From Crossiella equi (GTDB taxonomy: Bacteria > Actinomycetota > Actinomycetes > Mycobacteriales > Pseudonocardiaceae): DNA of 64,000 bases. Shown here piece after piece: positions 9,539-18,620 of the stretch. Numbering within the stretch: position 1 is the stretch's first letter; each line of letters begins with the position of its first letter. The position numbers and the translations under genes were made by a program. The notes under the pieces are model-generated. The model saw only the letters and a program-made list of their open reading frames with translations, was not told where the DNA came from and did no database searches. The DNA is taken from the NCBI RefSeq assembly GCF_017876755.1, contig NZ_JAGIOO010000001.1, positions 6,991,786-7,055,785 on the forward strand, read 5' to 3'.

Positions 9539-11392
9539 CTACTCCCCACCGCCGTGCCCGGCGATGACCTCCAGCACCTGCTCGCCGTACTTCTCCAGCT
9601 TGCTCTCGCCCACGCCGCTGATCTTGCCCAGCTCCGCCATCGACCCGGGCCGCAGCGTGGCGAAGGTGCGCAGCGTGGCGTCGTGGAAGATCACGTACGC
9701 GGGCAGCCCCAGCTCCCGGGCCTGCGCCGCGCGCCAGGCCCGCAGCTCCTCGAACAGCGGAGCCGCCTCGGCGGGCAGATCGGCGGCAGCGGCCGCCTTC
9801 TTCGCCTTGGCCTGGCTGGACTTCGTGGCCGGACGCTCCGGCTCCCGCCGCAGCATCACCTCGCGCTGCCGCCCGAGCACCTGGTTGCTGCCCTCGGTGA
9901 GCACCAACGTGCCGTAGTCACCCTCCACGGCCAGCAGCCCCTGTGCCAGCAGCTGCCGCACCACCGCCCGCCACTCCTGCTCCCGCAGGTCGGTGCCGAT
10001 GCCGAACACCGTCAGCTGGTCGTGGTCGTGCTCGATCACCTTCGCGGTCTTCTTGCCGAGCAGGATGTCGATGACCTGCCCCGCGCCGAACTTCTGGTTC
10101 CGCTCCCGCTTGAGCCGGAACACCGTGGACAGCAGCTTCTGCGCCGGGATCGTGCCGTCCCAGGACTCCGCGGGCGTCAGGCAGGTGTCGCAGTTGCCGC
10201 ACGGCCGCCCCTCCTGCCCGAAGTAGTTCAGCAGCTGCACCCGGCGGCACTCCACCGTCTCGCACAGCGCCAGCATCGCGTTGAGGTGCTGCGCCTGCCT
10301 GCGCCGGTGCGCCTCGTCGCCCTCGGACTGCTCGATCATCTTCCGCTGCTGCACCACGTCCTGCAGCCCGTACGCCAGCCAGGCCGTGGACGGCAGCCCG
10401 TCACGTCCCGCGCGCCCGGTCTCCTGGTAGTAGCCCTCCACGGACTTCGGCAGGTCCAGGTGCGCCACGAACCGCACGTCCGGCTTGTCGATGCCCATGC
10501 CGAAGGCGATCGTGGCCACCACGACCAGCCCGTCCTCCCGCAGGAACCGCGACTGGTTGGCCGCGCGCACCCGCGAGTCGAGCCCGGCGTGGTACGGCAC
10601 CGCCTCGATGCCGTTGGTGACCAGGAACTCCGCAGTCTTCTCCACCGACGCCCGGGACAGGCAGTACACGATGCCCGCGTCCCCGGCGTGCTCGGAGCGC
10701 AGCAGGTCGAGCAGCTGCTTCTTCGGATCGGCCTTGCCGACGATGCGGTACTGGATGTTCGGCCGGTCGAAGCTGGCCACGAAGTGCTTGGCCTCGCTGA
10801 GGTTGAGCCGCGTGGCGATCTCGGTGTGCGTGGCCTTGGTGGCCGTGGCGGTCAGCGCGATGCGCGGGATGTCCGGCCACCGCTCGTGCAGGTCGGACAG
10901 CCCGAGGTAGTCCGGCCGGAAGTCGTGGCCCCACTGGGACACGCAGTGCGCCTCGTCGATGGCGAACAGCGAGACCTTGCCCCGGTCGAGCAGCCGCATC
11001 GTGGACTCCAGCCGCAACCGCTCCGGCGCCAGGTACAGCAGGTCGAGCTCACCGGCCAGGAACATCGACTCCACCAGCTGCCGCTCGTCGGGCAGCTGTG
11101 TGGAGTTGAGGAACCCGGCCCGCACACCCAGCGCGGTGAGCGCGTCGACCTGGTCCTGCATCAGGGCGATCAGCGGTGAGACCACCACCCCGGTCCCGGG
11201 CCGCACCAGCGCGGGAATCTGGTAGCACAACGACTTCCCGCCACCGGTGGGCATCAGGACCAGAGCGTCGCCACCGCTGACGACGTGGTCGATGATGGCC
11301 TGCTGGTCGCCTCGGAACGTGTCGTAGCCGAAGACCCGGCGCAGCACCTGCGTCGCATCGCTCACGCTGGATCCGGTCTCGGAGGAAGTCAC
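9539..11392 (-). CDS. recQ: ATP-dependent DNA helicase RecQ
   Basis: A 617-aa 3'-5' DNA helicase of the RecQ family, acting in recombination and fork repair. Domains in order: superfamily 2 helicase core with Walker A GGGKSLCYQIPAL, DEAH box as DEAHCVSQWGHDFRPDY, motif VI ETGRAGRDG; a RecQ zinc-binding module (RRVQLLNYFGQ, CGNCDTC); winged-helix RQC; and a C-terminal HRDC domain ending in KISGVGESKLEKYGEQVL. Length and order match bacterial RecQ. GTG 11392 is preferred since the longer frame upstream is glycine-rich and unlike RecQ; GTG 11365 is also possible. Confidence 0.95.
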   Translation of the reverse strand: MTSSETGSSVSDATQVLRRVFGYDTFRGDQQAIIDHVVSGGDALVLMPTGGGKSLCYQIPALVRPGTGVVVSPLIALMQDQVDALTALGVRAGFLNSTQLPDERQLVESMFLAGELDLLYLAPERLRLESTMRLLDRGKVSLFAIDEAHCVSQWGHDFRPDYLGLSDLHERWPDIPRIALTATATKATHTEIATRLNLSEAKHFVASFDRPNIQYRIVGKADPKKQLLDLLRSEHAGDAGIVYCLSRASVEKTAEFLVTNGIEAVPYHAGLDSRVRAANQSRFLREDGLVVVATIAFGMGIDKPDVRFVAHLDLPKSVEGYYQETGRAGRDGLPSTAWLAYGLQDVVQQRKMIEQSEGDEAHRRRQAQHLNAMLALCETVECRRVQLLNYFGQEGRPCGNCDTCLTPAESWDGTIPAQKLLSTVFRLKRERNQKFGAGQVIDILLGKKTAKVIEHDHDQLTVFGIGTDLREQEWRAVVRQLLAQGLLAVEGDYGTLVLTEGSNQVLGRQREVMLRREPERPATKSSQAKAKKAAAAADLPAEAAPLFEELRAWRAAQARELGLPAYVIFHDATLRTFATLRPGSMAELGKISGVGESKLEKYGEQVLEVIAGHGGGE

Positions 11393-11621
11393 CTGCCCGA
11401 GGCTACTGGGTGCACCCGACACCCCACTCCACCCACTTCCCCGCTCAGGTGAACCACCCCCATCACCCCACGTGAGCACCCCCCGCCCACCCACCAGAAC
11501 CAAGCCCCCACCAAGGAATCCCCACCACCCACCCCCTCCCCACAACTTCCCCCACTTCACCGACCGGGTGACCCCACCACCCCTCCCCAGCCGCTCCCGA
11601 GCGGGCCTCCCGGGCATCCGC

Positions 11622-13244
11622 TCACCCGGCCTCACACAGCGTGGTGCTCGTGCGCAGCTGCCGCAGCCCGCGCTCAGCCAGCCAGGACAGCCCCTGGTTC
11701 AACCGCCGGAAGTACGTGGCCCGGCTCAGGTGCAGCTGCTGGGCGATGCCCACGTGGTTGCGTCGCCGTCGCCGGTAGTACTGGTCCAGGATCAGCCCGG
11801 CCTGCGACAGCTGCGGATCGGCCGTGCCCGCCAGCTCGTCCACCGCGGCGCACAGCCAGGACCGCAACGCCCCGCTGTCCGGCAGCACGGGCGAGGCCAG
11901 CAGCGGGTTGCCCGCCAGCCGCTGCGGTTCGTCGAGGTGCTCCAAGGCGTCCCGCACCTGCGCGAGGCACCACCGCAGCTCGTCCGGCAGCTCTCCCGGC
12001 GCGGCCTCGGCGCCCGGTCCCGGCCGGACCCCGCCGAGCCGTTCGGCCAGCACCCGCAGCTCCGGCCACGGCACGTCCACGGCGACCCGCTCCAGCGGCA
12101 GGTCCACGGCGTGCAGGTGCCGCAGCAGCGCCGCCCGGGCGGCCCGGTGCCCGTCCTCACACACCACGACCCCGGTGAACGGCCTGCTCGGCGGCAGCGC
12201 GGCGTGCAGCCCCACCACCCGGCCGCCGTCCCACACCAGGTGCAGCCCCTCCAGGCCGTTGGCGAGCCAGCCCCGGAGCAGGTCGGCACCGAGCTCGTCG
12301 ACCCCGTGGCCACCGGCCGCGCCCCCGCGGTGGACCTGCCGCACCAGCCTGCCGATCTCCGCACCGTCCTGTGGGCGCGCCGGTACCACCGGCAGCGGCG
12401 GCACAGCCGGGAACAACGCCTCCCGCACGACCGGGTCGTCGCCGAGGAAGAGCGCGTGCCCGCGCAGCGCCTGCCGGACCGGCTCGTCGGCGGCCAGCTC
12501 CGAGAGCAACCGGTTGCGTGCGACCGCCGCGGCCAGCGCGTTACGCCGGGCCACCGGTCGCCGCCACGCCTGTCGCAGGTCGAGCAGGGTGCGGAACGGC
12601 TCCCGCACGGCCAGCCCGTGCACGGTGGGCCGCACCAGGTGCGACCGGGAGGCCGCGGCGAACCAGTCGGCCCCGGCGGGCGCCAGCTCGACGAGCAGCT
12701 CCTCATCGGCATGCCCCACCACGGCCAGCGTGCTCAGCGCCTCGTCGGGCTCGTGTCCGAGCACACCGCGCAGCACTTCGTCGGCCAGCGCACCGGGCAC
12801 CTCGGTCGCACTCCCGCGCGACGCCCGGCACAGCAGCCGTGCCACCAGCGGCACCCCGCCGGAGAGCCGCACCACCAGATCCACCTGGGACCCTGCCACC
12901 GAGTGCGCGAGTTGTCGAATCCGCTGGTCAGGCCACGGTTGAAGGGCGACGGTGCGCACCGGCCCCGGCCAGTCCGGCCACGCTGAGCGGCTGGCCAGCA
13001 CCACCGGCCCGGACTCGGGTACCGACGCGGGTTCGTCGAGGCAGAGGGCCTGGGCGCCCACCGCGCGCCGCACCGCCGCCAGCACGACGGACTTGCCGGA
13101 CCCCACCGGTCCGACCAGGTTGACCAGCAGGCCCGGACCGCCTTCGGCGAGTGCCCCGACCACGTGTTCGACCACGGAGTCCTGCTCCGAGGTCAGCCCC
13201 ACCTCCACCGCGCTGCGCGCTGCCTGCCTGCCGTGTTCGGCCAC
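11622..13244 (-). CDS. P-loop ATPase-type regulator with C-terminal HTH
   Basis: A 540-aa protein. Residues ~30-60 hold a Walker A motif (LVGPVGSGKSVVLAAVRRA) in a small AAA/STAND-like domain. A long middle part is mainly helical and unassigned, and the C-terminus has a helix-turn-helix-like unit (HVGIAQQLHLSRATYFRRLNQGL) of the kind found in small ATP-dependent transcription factors. GTG 13244 follows AGGGGGA at good spacing. The leader contains a short inverted repeat, GGGCTCC...GGAGCCC (13258-13274), a possible operator or hairpin. No partner gene is obvious. Function as a regulator is inferred from domain layout; the family is not one I can name. Confidence 0.6.
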   Translation of the reverse strand: MAEHGRQAARSAVEVGLTSEQDSVVEHVVGALAEGGPGLLVNLVGPVGSGKSVVLAAVRRAVGAQALCLDEPASVPESGPVVLASRSAWPDWPGPVRTVALQPWPDQRIRQLAHSVAGSQVDLVVRLSGGVPLVARLLCRASRGSATEVPGALADEVLRGVLGHEPDEALSTLAVVGHADEELLVELAPAGADWFAAASRSHLVRPTVHGLAVREPFRTLLDLRQAWRRPVARRNALAAAVARNRLLSELAADEPVRQALRGHALFLGDDPVVREALFPAVPPLPVVPARPQDGAEIGRLVRQVHRGGAAGGHGVDELGADLLRGWLANGLEGLHLVWDGGRVVGLHAALPPSRPFTGVVVCEDGHRAARAALLRHLHAVDLPLERVAVDVPWPELRVLAERLGGVRPGPGAEAAPGELPDELRWCLAQVRDALEHLDEPQRLAGNPLLASPVLPDSGALRSWLCAAVDELAGTADPQLSQAGLILDQYYRRRRRNHVGIAQQLHLSRATYFRRLNQGLSWLAERGLRQLRTSTTLCEAG

Positions 13245-13378
13245 GACCGTTCCCCCTGGGCTCCGTTGGAGCCCCCCAGCTACGCCTTTTCTACCACGAA
13301 CCGGCGGGGTGGCGGTTGGGCTGTTGGGCGAGACCTGGCGCCGCCCGTCAATCCACAGTGGACGGAAGGCGCCCGGGT

Positions 13379-14158
13379 TCACGCCTGCCCGACGAACACG
13401 GCCTTGTCGCTCAGGAAGCTGGGCTGGAACGTCAGCTGCATCTCGCCGGGCGCCTTGCCGACGGCGTAGGCCACATCGAAGGTGAACGTCTTGCCCGGCA
13501 ACACCGTCCCGCTGTCCAGGCCGGCGCCGCACGGGCCATTGCTGTCGATCACCTTCTGCGCTTCCTTGCCCGCGAACTGCGCGTCCGTGCCCACGGACAG
13601 CATGCCGGACTCGAACTGCTTGTCCGTCCCGTTGACCACCGTCACGGTGAACTTCACCGCCCGCTCCACCGAGGTCGGGACTGAGAACCGGCCCGGCTTG
13701 CAGGCCTTGGGCTGGCCGACCTCGATGGCCAGGCCGTCCTTCCAGGTGTACCGCTTCCCCCAGGTCGGCGCCTCGGTGACGGGCTGCTCGGCCTCTTGTG
13801 GCGGCTCCTGGCCCTGCTTGGCGCTCGCGTCGCTGACCTGACCCTGGTTGGCCGTGCCCTGCAGCGCCTTGTCCAGCGCGTCCACCACGGCCGCCTGCAC
13901 CACCACCGTCAGCACGATGCCGAGGACGCCCAGGCCGATGCCGACCCCGGCGAGCACCTTCCGTGTGCCAAACAGGCCGACCACACCGAGCACCACGCCC
14001 ACACCCGCGGCGATCGCGGTGACGTTGTTCAGGATGATGACCCAGCTGAAGACCACGCCGATGATGCCGAGGACCAGCGAGGCCACGGCAAGTCCGGCGA
14101 ACTTCGGGCGAGGCGGCTGCGCGGGCGCCTCGGGGGCTGCGGGAATCGGGTAGGTCAT
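13379..14158 (-). CDS. membrane protein with two to three TM helices and an extracytoplasmic DUF4352-like domain
   Basis: A 259-aa protein beginning with a proline-rich cytosolic tail (residues 1-20), a DUF4190-like hydrophobic block (LAVASLVLGIIGVVFSWVI; AIAAGVGVVLGVVGLFG; VGIGLGVLGIVLTVVV), a Gln/Glu-rich linker and a ~120-aa beta-rich domain with two cysteines. The C-terminal domain contains FTVTVVNGTDKQFESG and LPGKTFTFDVAYAVG, which fit DUF4352 immunoglobulin-like lipoprotein/secreted modules common in actinobacteria. Probably anchored in the membrane with the Ig-like domain outside. Precise function is unknown. ATG 14158 follows GGGAGC. Confidence 0.75.
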   Translation of the reverse strand: MTYPIPAAPEAPAQPPRPKFAGLAVASLVLGIIGVVFSWVIILNNVTAIAAGVGVVLGVVGLFGTRKVLAGVGIGLGVLGIVLTVVVQAAVVDALDKALQGTANQGQVSDASAKQGQEPPQEAEQPVTEAPTWGKRYTWKDGLAIEVGQPKACKPGRFSVPTSVERAVKFTVTVVNGTDKQFESGMLSVGTDAQFAGKEAQKVIDSNGPCGAGLDSGTVLPGKTFTFDVAYAVGKAPGEMQLTFQPSFLSDKAVFVGQA

Positions 14159-14827
14159 GGTCGCTCCCTGTGCACGTCGATTGCTCCTGCCGTCGGCCAG
14201 ACGGCGGATTGCGTTAGCGCACAAGGGGATAGGTTCACTGGAGAGGGTGACGTGATATATCGAATCAGTCACCGGTGTAACCCCGTGAGAGCGAGGACGA
14301 GACGGCGATTCATCCTCGCCCTCACGGAGGGCGGAGGGCGCGGTGACCGCGCTGTGTTCTCCGCGTGACCATCGTCCACCCAGGTCGGGGGGTGCCCGCA
14401 AGGACCTGTCGTGCAGTGCCCGGTGTGCGGACGTGCAGTCCGGCGGCGGGTGCCACGAACGGGTCGCGGCGAAAAAAGTTGTTGCGCCCCAACGACCCGT
14501 GGCGACCAGGGATTGGCCAGAGTTGCCGCGCGGATGTTCGAACGGCGTGGCTCGTTGATCGGTTTGACCTGGTGGCGGGGCCGTGGGCACTCTTCGCCCC
14601 GAGTCGCCCGTCGTGACTCCGCGTCCCCCGCTCCGGCGCCGTGGGCGTGTGCTCCTTGACAACCACAATGCATCCCGCCTGGGCTGGGTCCGGCGTGGCG
14701 CGGTGACGCGCCGGCCCCCAGTCCGGCACCGTTCCGTTGCCGTCACTGCGGGGAAGCTGAAGTCGGCTCGGACTTCGCGCCGGGCTGGGCTACGGTCGAC
14801 TCGTCGTCTAGTGGGAGCGTGGTTCGC
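14159..14827. other. long non-coding gap between divergent genes
   Basis: A 669-bp interval with no credible gene; all open frames are arginine/proline-rich shadows. It carries an imperfect palindrome (listed separately) and an A-run (GAAAAAAGTTG near 14470). Promoters for both flanking genes should lie here. Confidence 0.6.
14246..14273. promoter_or_regulatory. imperfect 28-bp palindrome
   Basis: Two arms, GGTGAC-g-TGAT and ATCA-GTCACC, flank an AT-rich centre (atatcga). The arms pair over ten bases with a one-base offset. Located about 90 nt upstream of the membrane-protein gene start at 14158, it is a plausible operator; the regulator is unknown. Confidence 0.35.
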
Positions 14828-16915
14828 GTGGCGTCGCCGGGGGCGAGACGGATCGGACTCAACGTCGACGCGCTGCGCGCCGTCGAGGAGACACCGGCGG
14901 GTCCCCACCGGCAGCCCGAGCACACGCCCCCGGGCAACCCGGGCCACGTCGACGGGCTCGGCCCGCACGCCGCGGCCGTCGCGGTCGCCGTCGCGGTGCT
15001 CGGCCCGCAGGCCCCTCTGCGCGGCACGGCCGAGCTGGCCGGGCTGAGCCTGCCGGACACCCTCGCCGCGGTCGACGTGCTCACCGCCGCGGGCGTGCTC
15101 GTCAACGCGGTACCGCTGTCGCTGCGGCCACCACACACCTCGGCACAGGTCCTGAGTGGACTGTCCGTGGGCGCGCGGGTCACCGTGCGGCTGCGGGCGG
15201 CCGAGCAGCTGCGGCACGTGCCCGGCGCGGCCGAGCGGGTGGCCGACCAGCTCGTGGACATCGGTCCCGCGGGCCTGGACTGGGCGGCCGAGGCTCTCGA
15301 CCTGGCCTCGGCCCACGCGCTGGACCGGGGCGACCGGGACGCCGCCGCCCACTACCTGCGCCACGCGCTCGCCGAGCCGGTCGCGCCCGCCGAACGCCTC
15401 GGCCGCACCCAGCGGCTGGCCGACATGCTGGTCGGCACCGACCCCGTCGGCGCGGTCACCGCGCTGCTGCAGGAGCTGCGTCGCTCCGACACCCCAGCCG
15501 AGGTCGGCGACACCGCGCTGCTGCTGCGGGGGCTGGCCACCCGCACGCAGGACACCCCGGAGCTGATCCGGCTCTTCGACGAGGCGGCTGACCGCCTCCG
15601 GGAGCACGACGGCCAGGCGGCGGCGAGCCTGCAGGTCACCCGGGCCGGGTTCGCGCTCTTCCGCACCCACGGTGCCGCCCGGCTGACCAAGCTGGAGCGC
15701 TGGCTCGGCGAGCACGCCCCCGACGACCCACCGTCCCGGCGCGGACTGGCCGTGGTGCGCGCCTGTCTGCACGCCCTGCGCGAGCCACGCGCCGGTCAGG
15801 CCGTCGAGCTGGCCACCCGCGCGCTGGCCGAGGCCGGCCCGGGGGAGTGGGACACCTCCTGGCTGGCCCTGTCCGCCCTGCTGCTGGCAGGCGAGGACAC
15901 GCTCACCGAACAGGCCTACCTGCGGCTGGTGGCCGAGCTGCCCACCGAGGTCGTGGGGCTGCCGCGCCTGGCCTGCGAGCTCACCCGGGCCCGCTGCCAG
16001 CGCCGCCGGGGACGGTTGCGCGAGGCCGCGGCCACCCTGGAGGACGTGCTGGTCGAGAGCCGTCGGTGCGGGCTGCCCCGGCACCACGGTGTTGTGGTGA
16101 CCGCCGCCGCCAACCTCGCCGAGCTGCTGGTACGCCGGGGCGACCTGGACCGCGCCGAGCAGCTGCTGGCCGAGCACCACCTCCTGGCCGAGGAGCTGGC
16201 GGAGACCATCGCCGCGCTGAGCCTGCTGCGGGCCCGGGGCGCGCTGAGTGCCGCGCGGGGCGACCTGGACGGCGCGCTCGCCGACCAGCTCGAGTGCGGC
16301 CGCCTGGTCACCGCCTGGGCGGAGCTCAACGCCGACTTCCTGCCGTGGCGCCACGAGGCGGTCACCACCCTGCTCCGCGCGGGCCGCCACGGCGAGGCGG
16401 TGGCGCTGGCCGAGGCCGACGTGGCCGCCGCGCAGGCCTGGGACACGGCCCGCGCACGGGGGTTCGCCGCCTACGCGCTGGCGGTCACCAGCCGGGACGA
16501 GCGGCGGGTCGAGCTGCTCACCGAGGCCGTGGCCCTGCTGCACGAGGCGGGTGCGGCCCTGGAGGAGGCGCAGGCGCACCACGACTTGGCGTTCGCGCTC
16601 CGCAGGGTGCGGCGGGAACCGGAGGCGGCTGTGCACCTCGTGGCGGCGGCGCAGCTGGCCGCTGCCTGCGGGGCGGCACCGTTCGGCGAGCACCTGCCCA
16701 CCGCGGCGGCGGCCGAGGAGGGCAGACCCGCGCTGACCCCGCAGGAGCGGCGGATCGCACGGCTGGTCGCGCAGGGGCGCAGCAACACCGAGATCGCCGA
16801 GGAGCTCGCACTGGCCCGGCGCACGGTCGAGTTCCACCTGTCCGGTGTCTACCGCAAGCTCGGCATCACCGGTCGCCGGGAGCTGGCGCACTGGGCGGGG
16901 CTCGACGACGACTGA
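14828..16915 (+). CDS. LuxR-family regulator with long helical N-terminus
   Basis: A 695-aa protein ending in a clear GerE/LuxR HTH (residues ~630-690: LTPQERRIARLVAQGRSNTE, then LARRTVEFHLSGVYRKLGI). The first ~620 residues are alanine/leucine-rich helices resembling the winged-helix and TPR part of LAL (MalT-like) activators, for example AAVAVAVLGPQAPL and repeated LAEAG/ARGAL helices. No Walker A or B motif is visible, so it looks like a LAL protein lacking its NTPase domain. GTG 14828 is preferred by distance from GGGAG (14813-14817); GTG 14819 is too close. Target genes are unknown. Confidence 0.75.
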   Translation: MASPGARRIGLNVDALRAVEETPAGPHRQPEHTPPGNPGHVDGLGPHAAAVAVAVAVLGPQAPLRGTAELAGLSLPDTLAAVDVLTAAGVLVNAVPLSLRPPHTSAQVLSGLSVGARVTVRLRAAEQLRHVPGAAERVADQLVDIGPAGLDWAAEALDLASAHALDRGDRDAAAHYLRHALAEPVAPAERLGRTQRLADMLVGTDPVGAVTALLQELRRSDTPAEVGDTALLLRGLATRTQDTPELIRLFDEAADRLREHDGQAAASLQVTRAGFALFRTHGAARLTKLERWLGEHAPDDPPSRRGLAVVRACLHALREPRAGQAVELATRALAEAGPGEWDTSWLALSALLLAGEDTLTEQAYLRLVAELPTEVVGLPRLACELTRARCQRRRGRLREAAATLEDVLVESRRCGLPRHHGVVVTAAANLAELLVRRGDLDRAEQLLAEHHLLAEELAETIAALSLLRARGALSAARGDLDGALADQLECGRLVTAWAELNADFLPWRHEAVTTLLRAGRHGEAVALAEADVAAAQAWDTARARGFAAYALAVTSRDERRVELLTEAVALLHEAGAALEEAQAHHDLAFALRRVRREPEAAVHLVAAAQLAAACGAAPFGEHLPTAAAAEEGRPALTPQERRIARLVAQGRSNTEIAEELALARRTVEFHLSGVYRKLGITGRRELAHWAGLDDD

Positions 16916-16967
16916 CCGCTGCGCACCGGCCCAGCCGTTGCTGGGCGCGCCGGTCAAAGCCGGGTCG

Positions 16968-17303
16968 TCACAGCCCGGCCGGGCCGAACCCACCGTCGCG
17001 GCGGTCCCGCACGATGCGGAAGGCCTCGATGTACTTGGGCAGCTCCCGCTGGGCCGCCTCCAGGCTGGGCATGTTCAGCTCGGGCGGCGAGTCCCGGGAG
17101 CCGGGGATCAGCCAGTCCGCGGCCGACTCCGGCCGGGTGTCCTCGCTGTGGCGCAGCAGGAGGTGCACCGAGTCCAGGGTGCGGAGCAGGTCATCCATGA
17201 TCTGGCCCGCCTGCGCGGGCTCGACCGCGAGCAGTCCGTCGGAGGCCAGGCGGAGGAACAGATCGCCGGCCAGGCCGTCGAAACCGCCGTGGGTGCTGGC
17301 CAT
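16968..17303 (-). CDS. 111-aa hypothetical protein
   Basis: Small acidic-to-neutral protein starting MASTHGGFDGLAGDLFLRLA and rich in leucine helices (GQIMDDLLRTLDSVHLLLRH), with no cysteine, signal or membrane segment. It has a good ribosome site, GGAGG, seven bases before ATG 17303. It lies 41 bp upstream of the next gene's end in the same direction, that is, downstream of the P450-like gene in transcription order, so the two may be co-transcribed. I do not recognise the family. Confidence 0.6.
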   Translation of the reverse strand: MASTHGGFDGLAGDLFLRLASDGLLAVEPAQAGQIMDDLLRTLDSVHLLLRHSEDTRPESAADWLIPGSRDSPPELNMPSLEAAQRELPKYIEAFRIVRDRRDGGFGPAGL

Positions 17304-17344
17304 CGGGTGCCTCCGCGTGCTGGTGCAGGTTGTTGCTGAGTCCA

Positions 17345-18457
17345 CTACTCCTCCAAGTCCGCCGGAAGCCCGGGGCGGGTGAGTCTGCCCGCGTACTCGC
17401 GACGCGTTGCCCGCACGGGCAGGGTGGTGCAGGTGCGCAGGGCGAGGTTGCCCCGCCACCGCACCGGGCCGGTGCCTTCGACGCGCTCGAACCGGCTGGC
17501 CAGGGCGCGCACGGCTGCCACGGTGATCTCCACGGCCGCCGTGCCCCCGGCGGGGTGCTGCGTGTCCAGGCCCCGGTCGAGCACCCCGGGGCCCAGGTGG
17601 GCGAAGCGAGCGGGGTCGACGGTGTCCGGTCGGGCGAAGGCCACCGGATCGCGGCCGATCCGGCGCAGGTCGAAGAGCACGAGCGTGTCCTGGGCCCAGG
17701 TCGCGGTCGGCTCCGCCACGTAGCGCACCAGGTGCGGTACGGGCGGGTGCAGCCGCAGCACCTCGCGGGTGAATCCGGCCGCGGCGGCCGGTGCGGCGAG
17801 GGTGGGCAGCAGGTCCGGGTGCTCGGTCAGCACCTCCACGGCCGAGCCGAGCAGGGCGGCCGCGGTCAGCGCGTCCGCACCCAGCAGGAAGGCGAAGACA
17901 CCCAGCTCCACCTGCCTGCCCGGCTCCCAGTTGCGGGCCAGGAAGCTCACCAGGTCCCGGCCGTCGCCGCCCCGGCTGCCCGCGACCATCCGGGCCAGGA
18001 ACACCCCGAAGTCCGGGGCGCCGGTGCCGCGCAGCACCGCGTCCACCCAGCCGCTGATGGCCCGCAGGTCGGTCACCGAGACGCCGGTCAGCGCCCCCGC
18101 CACGGCCTCGGGCAGCCCGAGCAGCAGCTCGGCCGCGTCGCAGTCCCCGGCGAGGCGGTCGACGTACCGGGCGGCGAGCCCGTCCACGGTCGTGCGGGAC
18201 TGTCGCAGCGCGTCGGTGCCGAGGAAGCGGGACAGCAGGCGCCGGGCGGCGCCGGTCGCGGGCGGGTCCTGGTGCAGCAGGCCGTAGCGCAGCGCCTGGG
18301 CGCCGGGACACTCGCGCCAGTCCGGCCGGACGCGGTCGGCGTAGTGCTCGTCGGGCACGCGCAACCGGGGGTCGGCGAGCCACGCCGTGGTCTCGTTGTG
18401 GCTGGTCACGGTGTGCGTGTGCACGCCGGTCAGGTGATCCCACTGGCTGATGGGCAT
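17345..18457 (-). CDS. cytochrome P450-like protein lacking the heme-ligand cysteine
   Basis: A 370-aa protein with the cytochrome P450 fold. Residues 61-80 resemble the C-helix (LLHQDPPATGAARRLLSRFL), an I-helix-like FAFLLGADALT is at ~188-198, and the K-helix ExxR is present as TREVLRLHPPVP (232-235 EVLR). The expected FGxGxHxCxG loop is replaced by HLGPGVLDRGLDTQHPAGG (287-305), which has no cysteine, and neither alternative reading frame restores one. It therefore probably cannot bind heme in the usual way. Cysteine-less P450 homologues are known as helper proteins of glycosyltransferases (EryCII/DesVIII type), but no glycosyltransferase is nearby. Confidence 0.7.
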   Translation of the reverse strand: MPISQWDHLTGVHTHTVTSHNETTAWLADPRLRVPDEHYADRVRPDWRECPGAQALRYGLLHQDPPATGAARRLLSRFLGTDALRQSRTTVDGLAARYVDRLAGDCDAAELLLGLPEAVAGALTGVSVTDLRAISGWVDAVLRGTGAPDFGVFLARMVAGSRGGDGRDLVSFLARNWEPGRQVELGVFAFLLGADALTAAALLGSAVEVLTEHPDLLPTLAAPAAAAGFTREVLRLHPPVPHLVRYVAEPTATWAQDTLVLFDLRRIGRDPVAFARPDTVDPARFAHLGPGVLDRGLDTQHPAGGTAAVEITVAAVRALASRFERVEGTGPVRWRGNLALRTCTTLPVRATRREYAGRLTRPGLPADLEE

Positions 18458-18620
18458 GGGCTCAAGCTAGGTCGCCGCGAGCCGGGAAGGCGCCCGATGC
18501 CCTCGGGGTCTGCACGAACTGGCCAGGCGGCCTGCCTGTCCGCCCTCGGCCGTCCGAGGCGGTGGCCGCGTGGCCCTGGGTAGTTGGCCGCTCACCGAGC
18601 CGGGGCCGTAAGTTGGTCGC

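Noticed and set aside
14269-14673. 134-aa frame in the 14.2-14.8 kb gap
   Set aside because: Low-complexity Arg/Pro/His composition, no ribosome site, no family resemblance.
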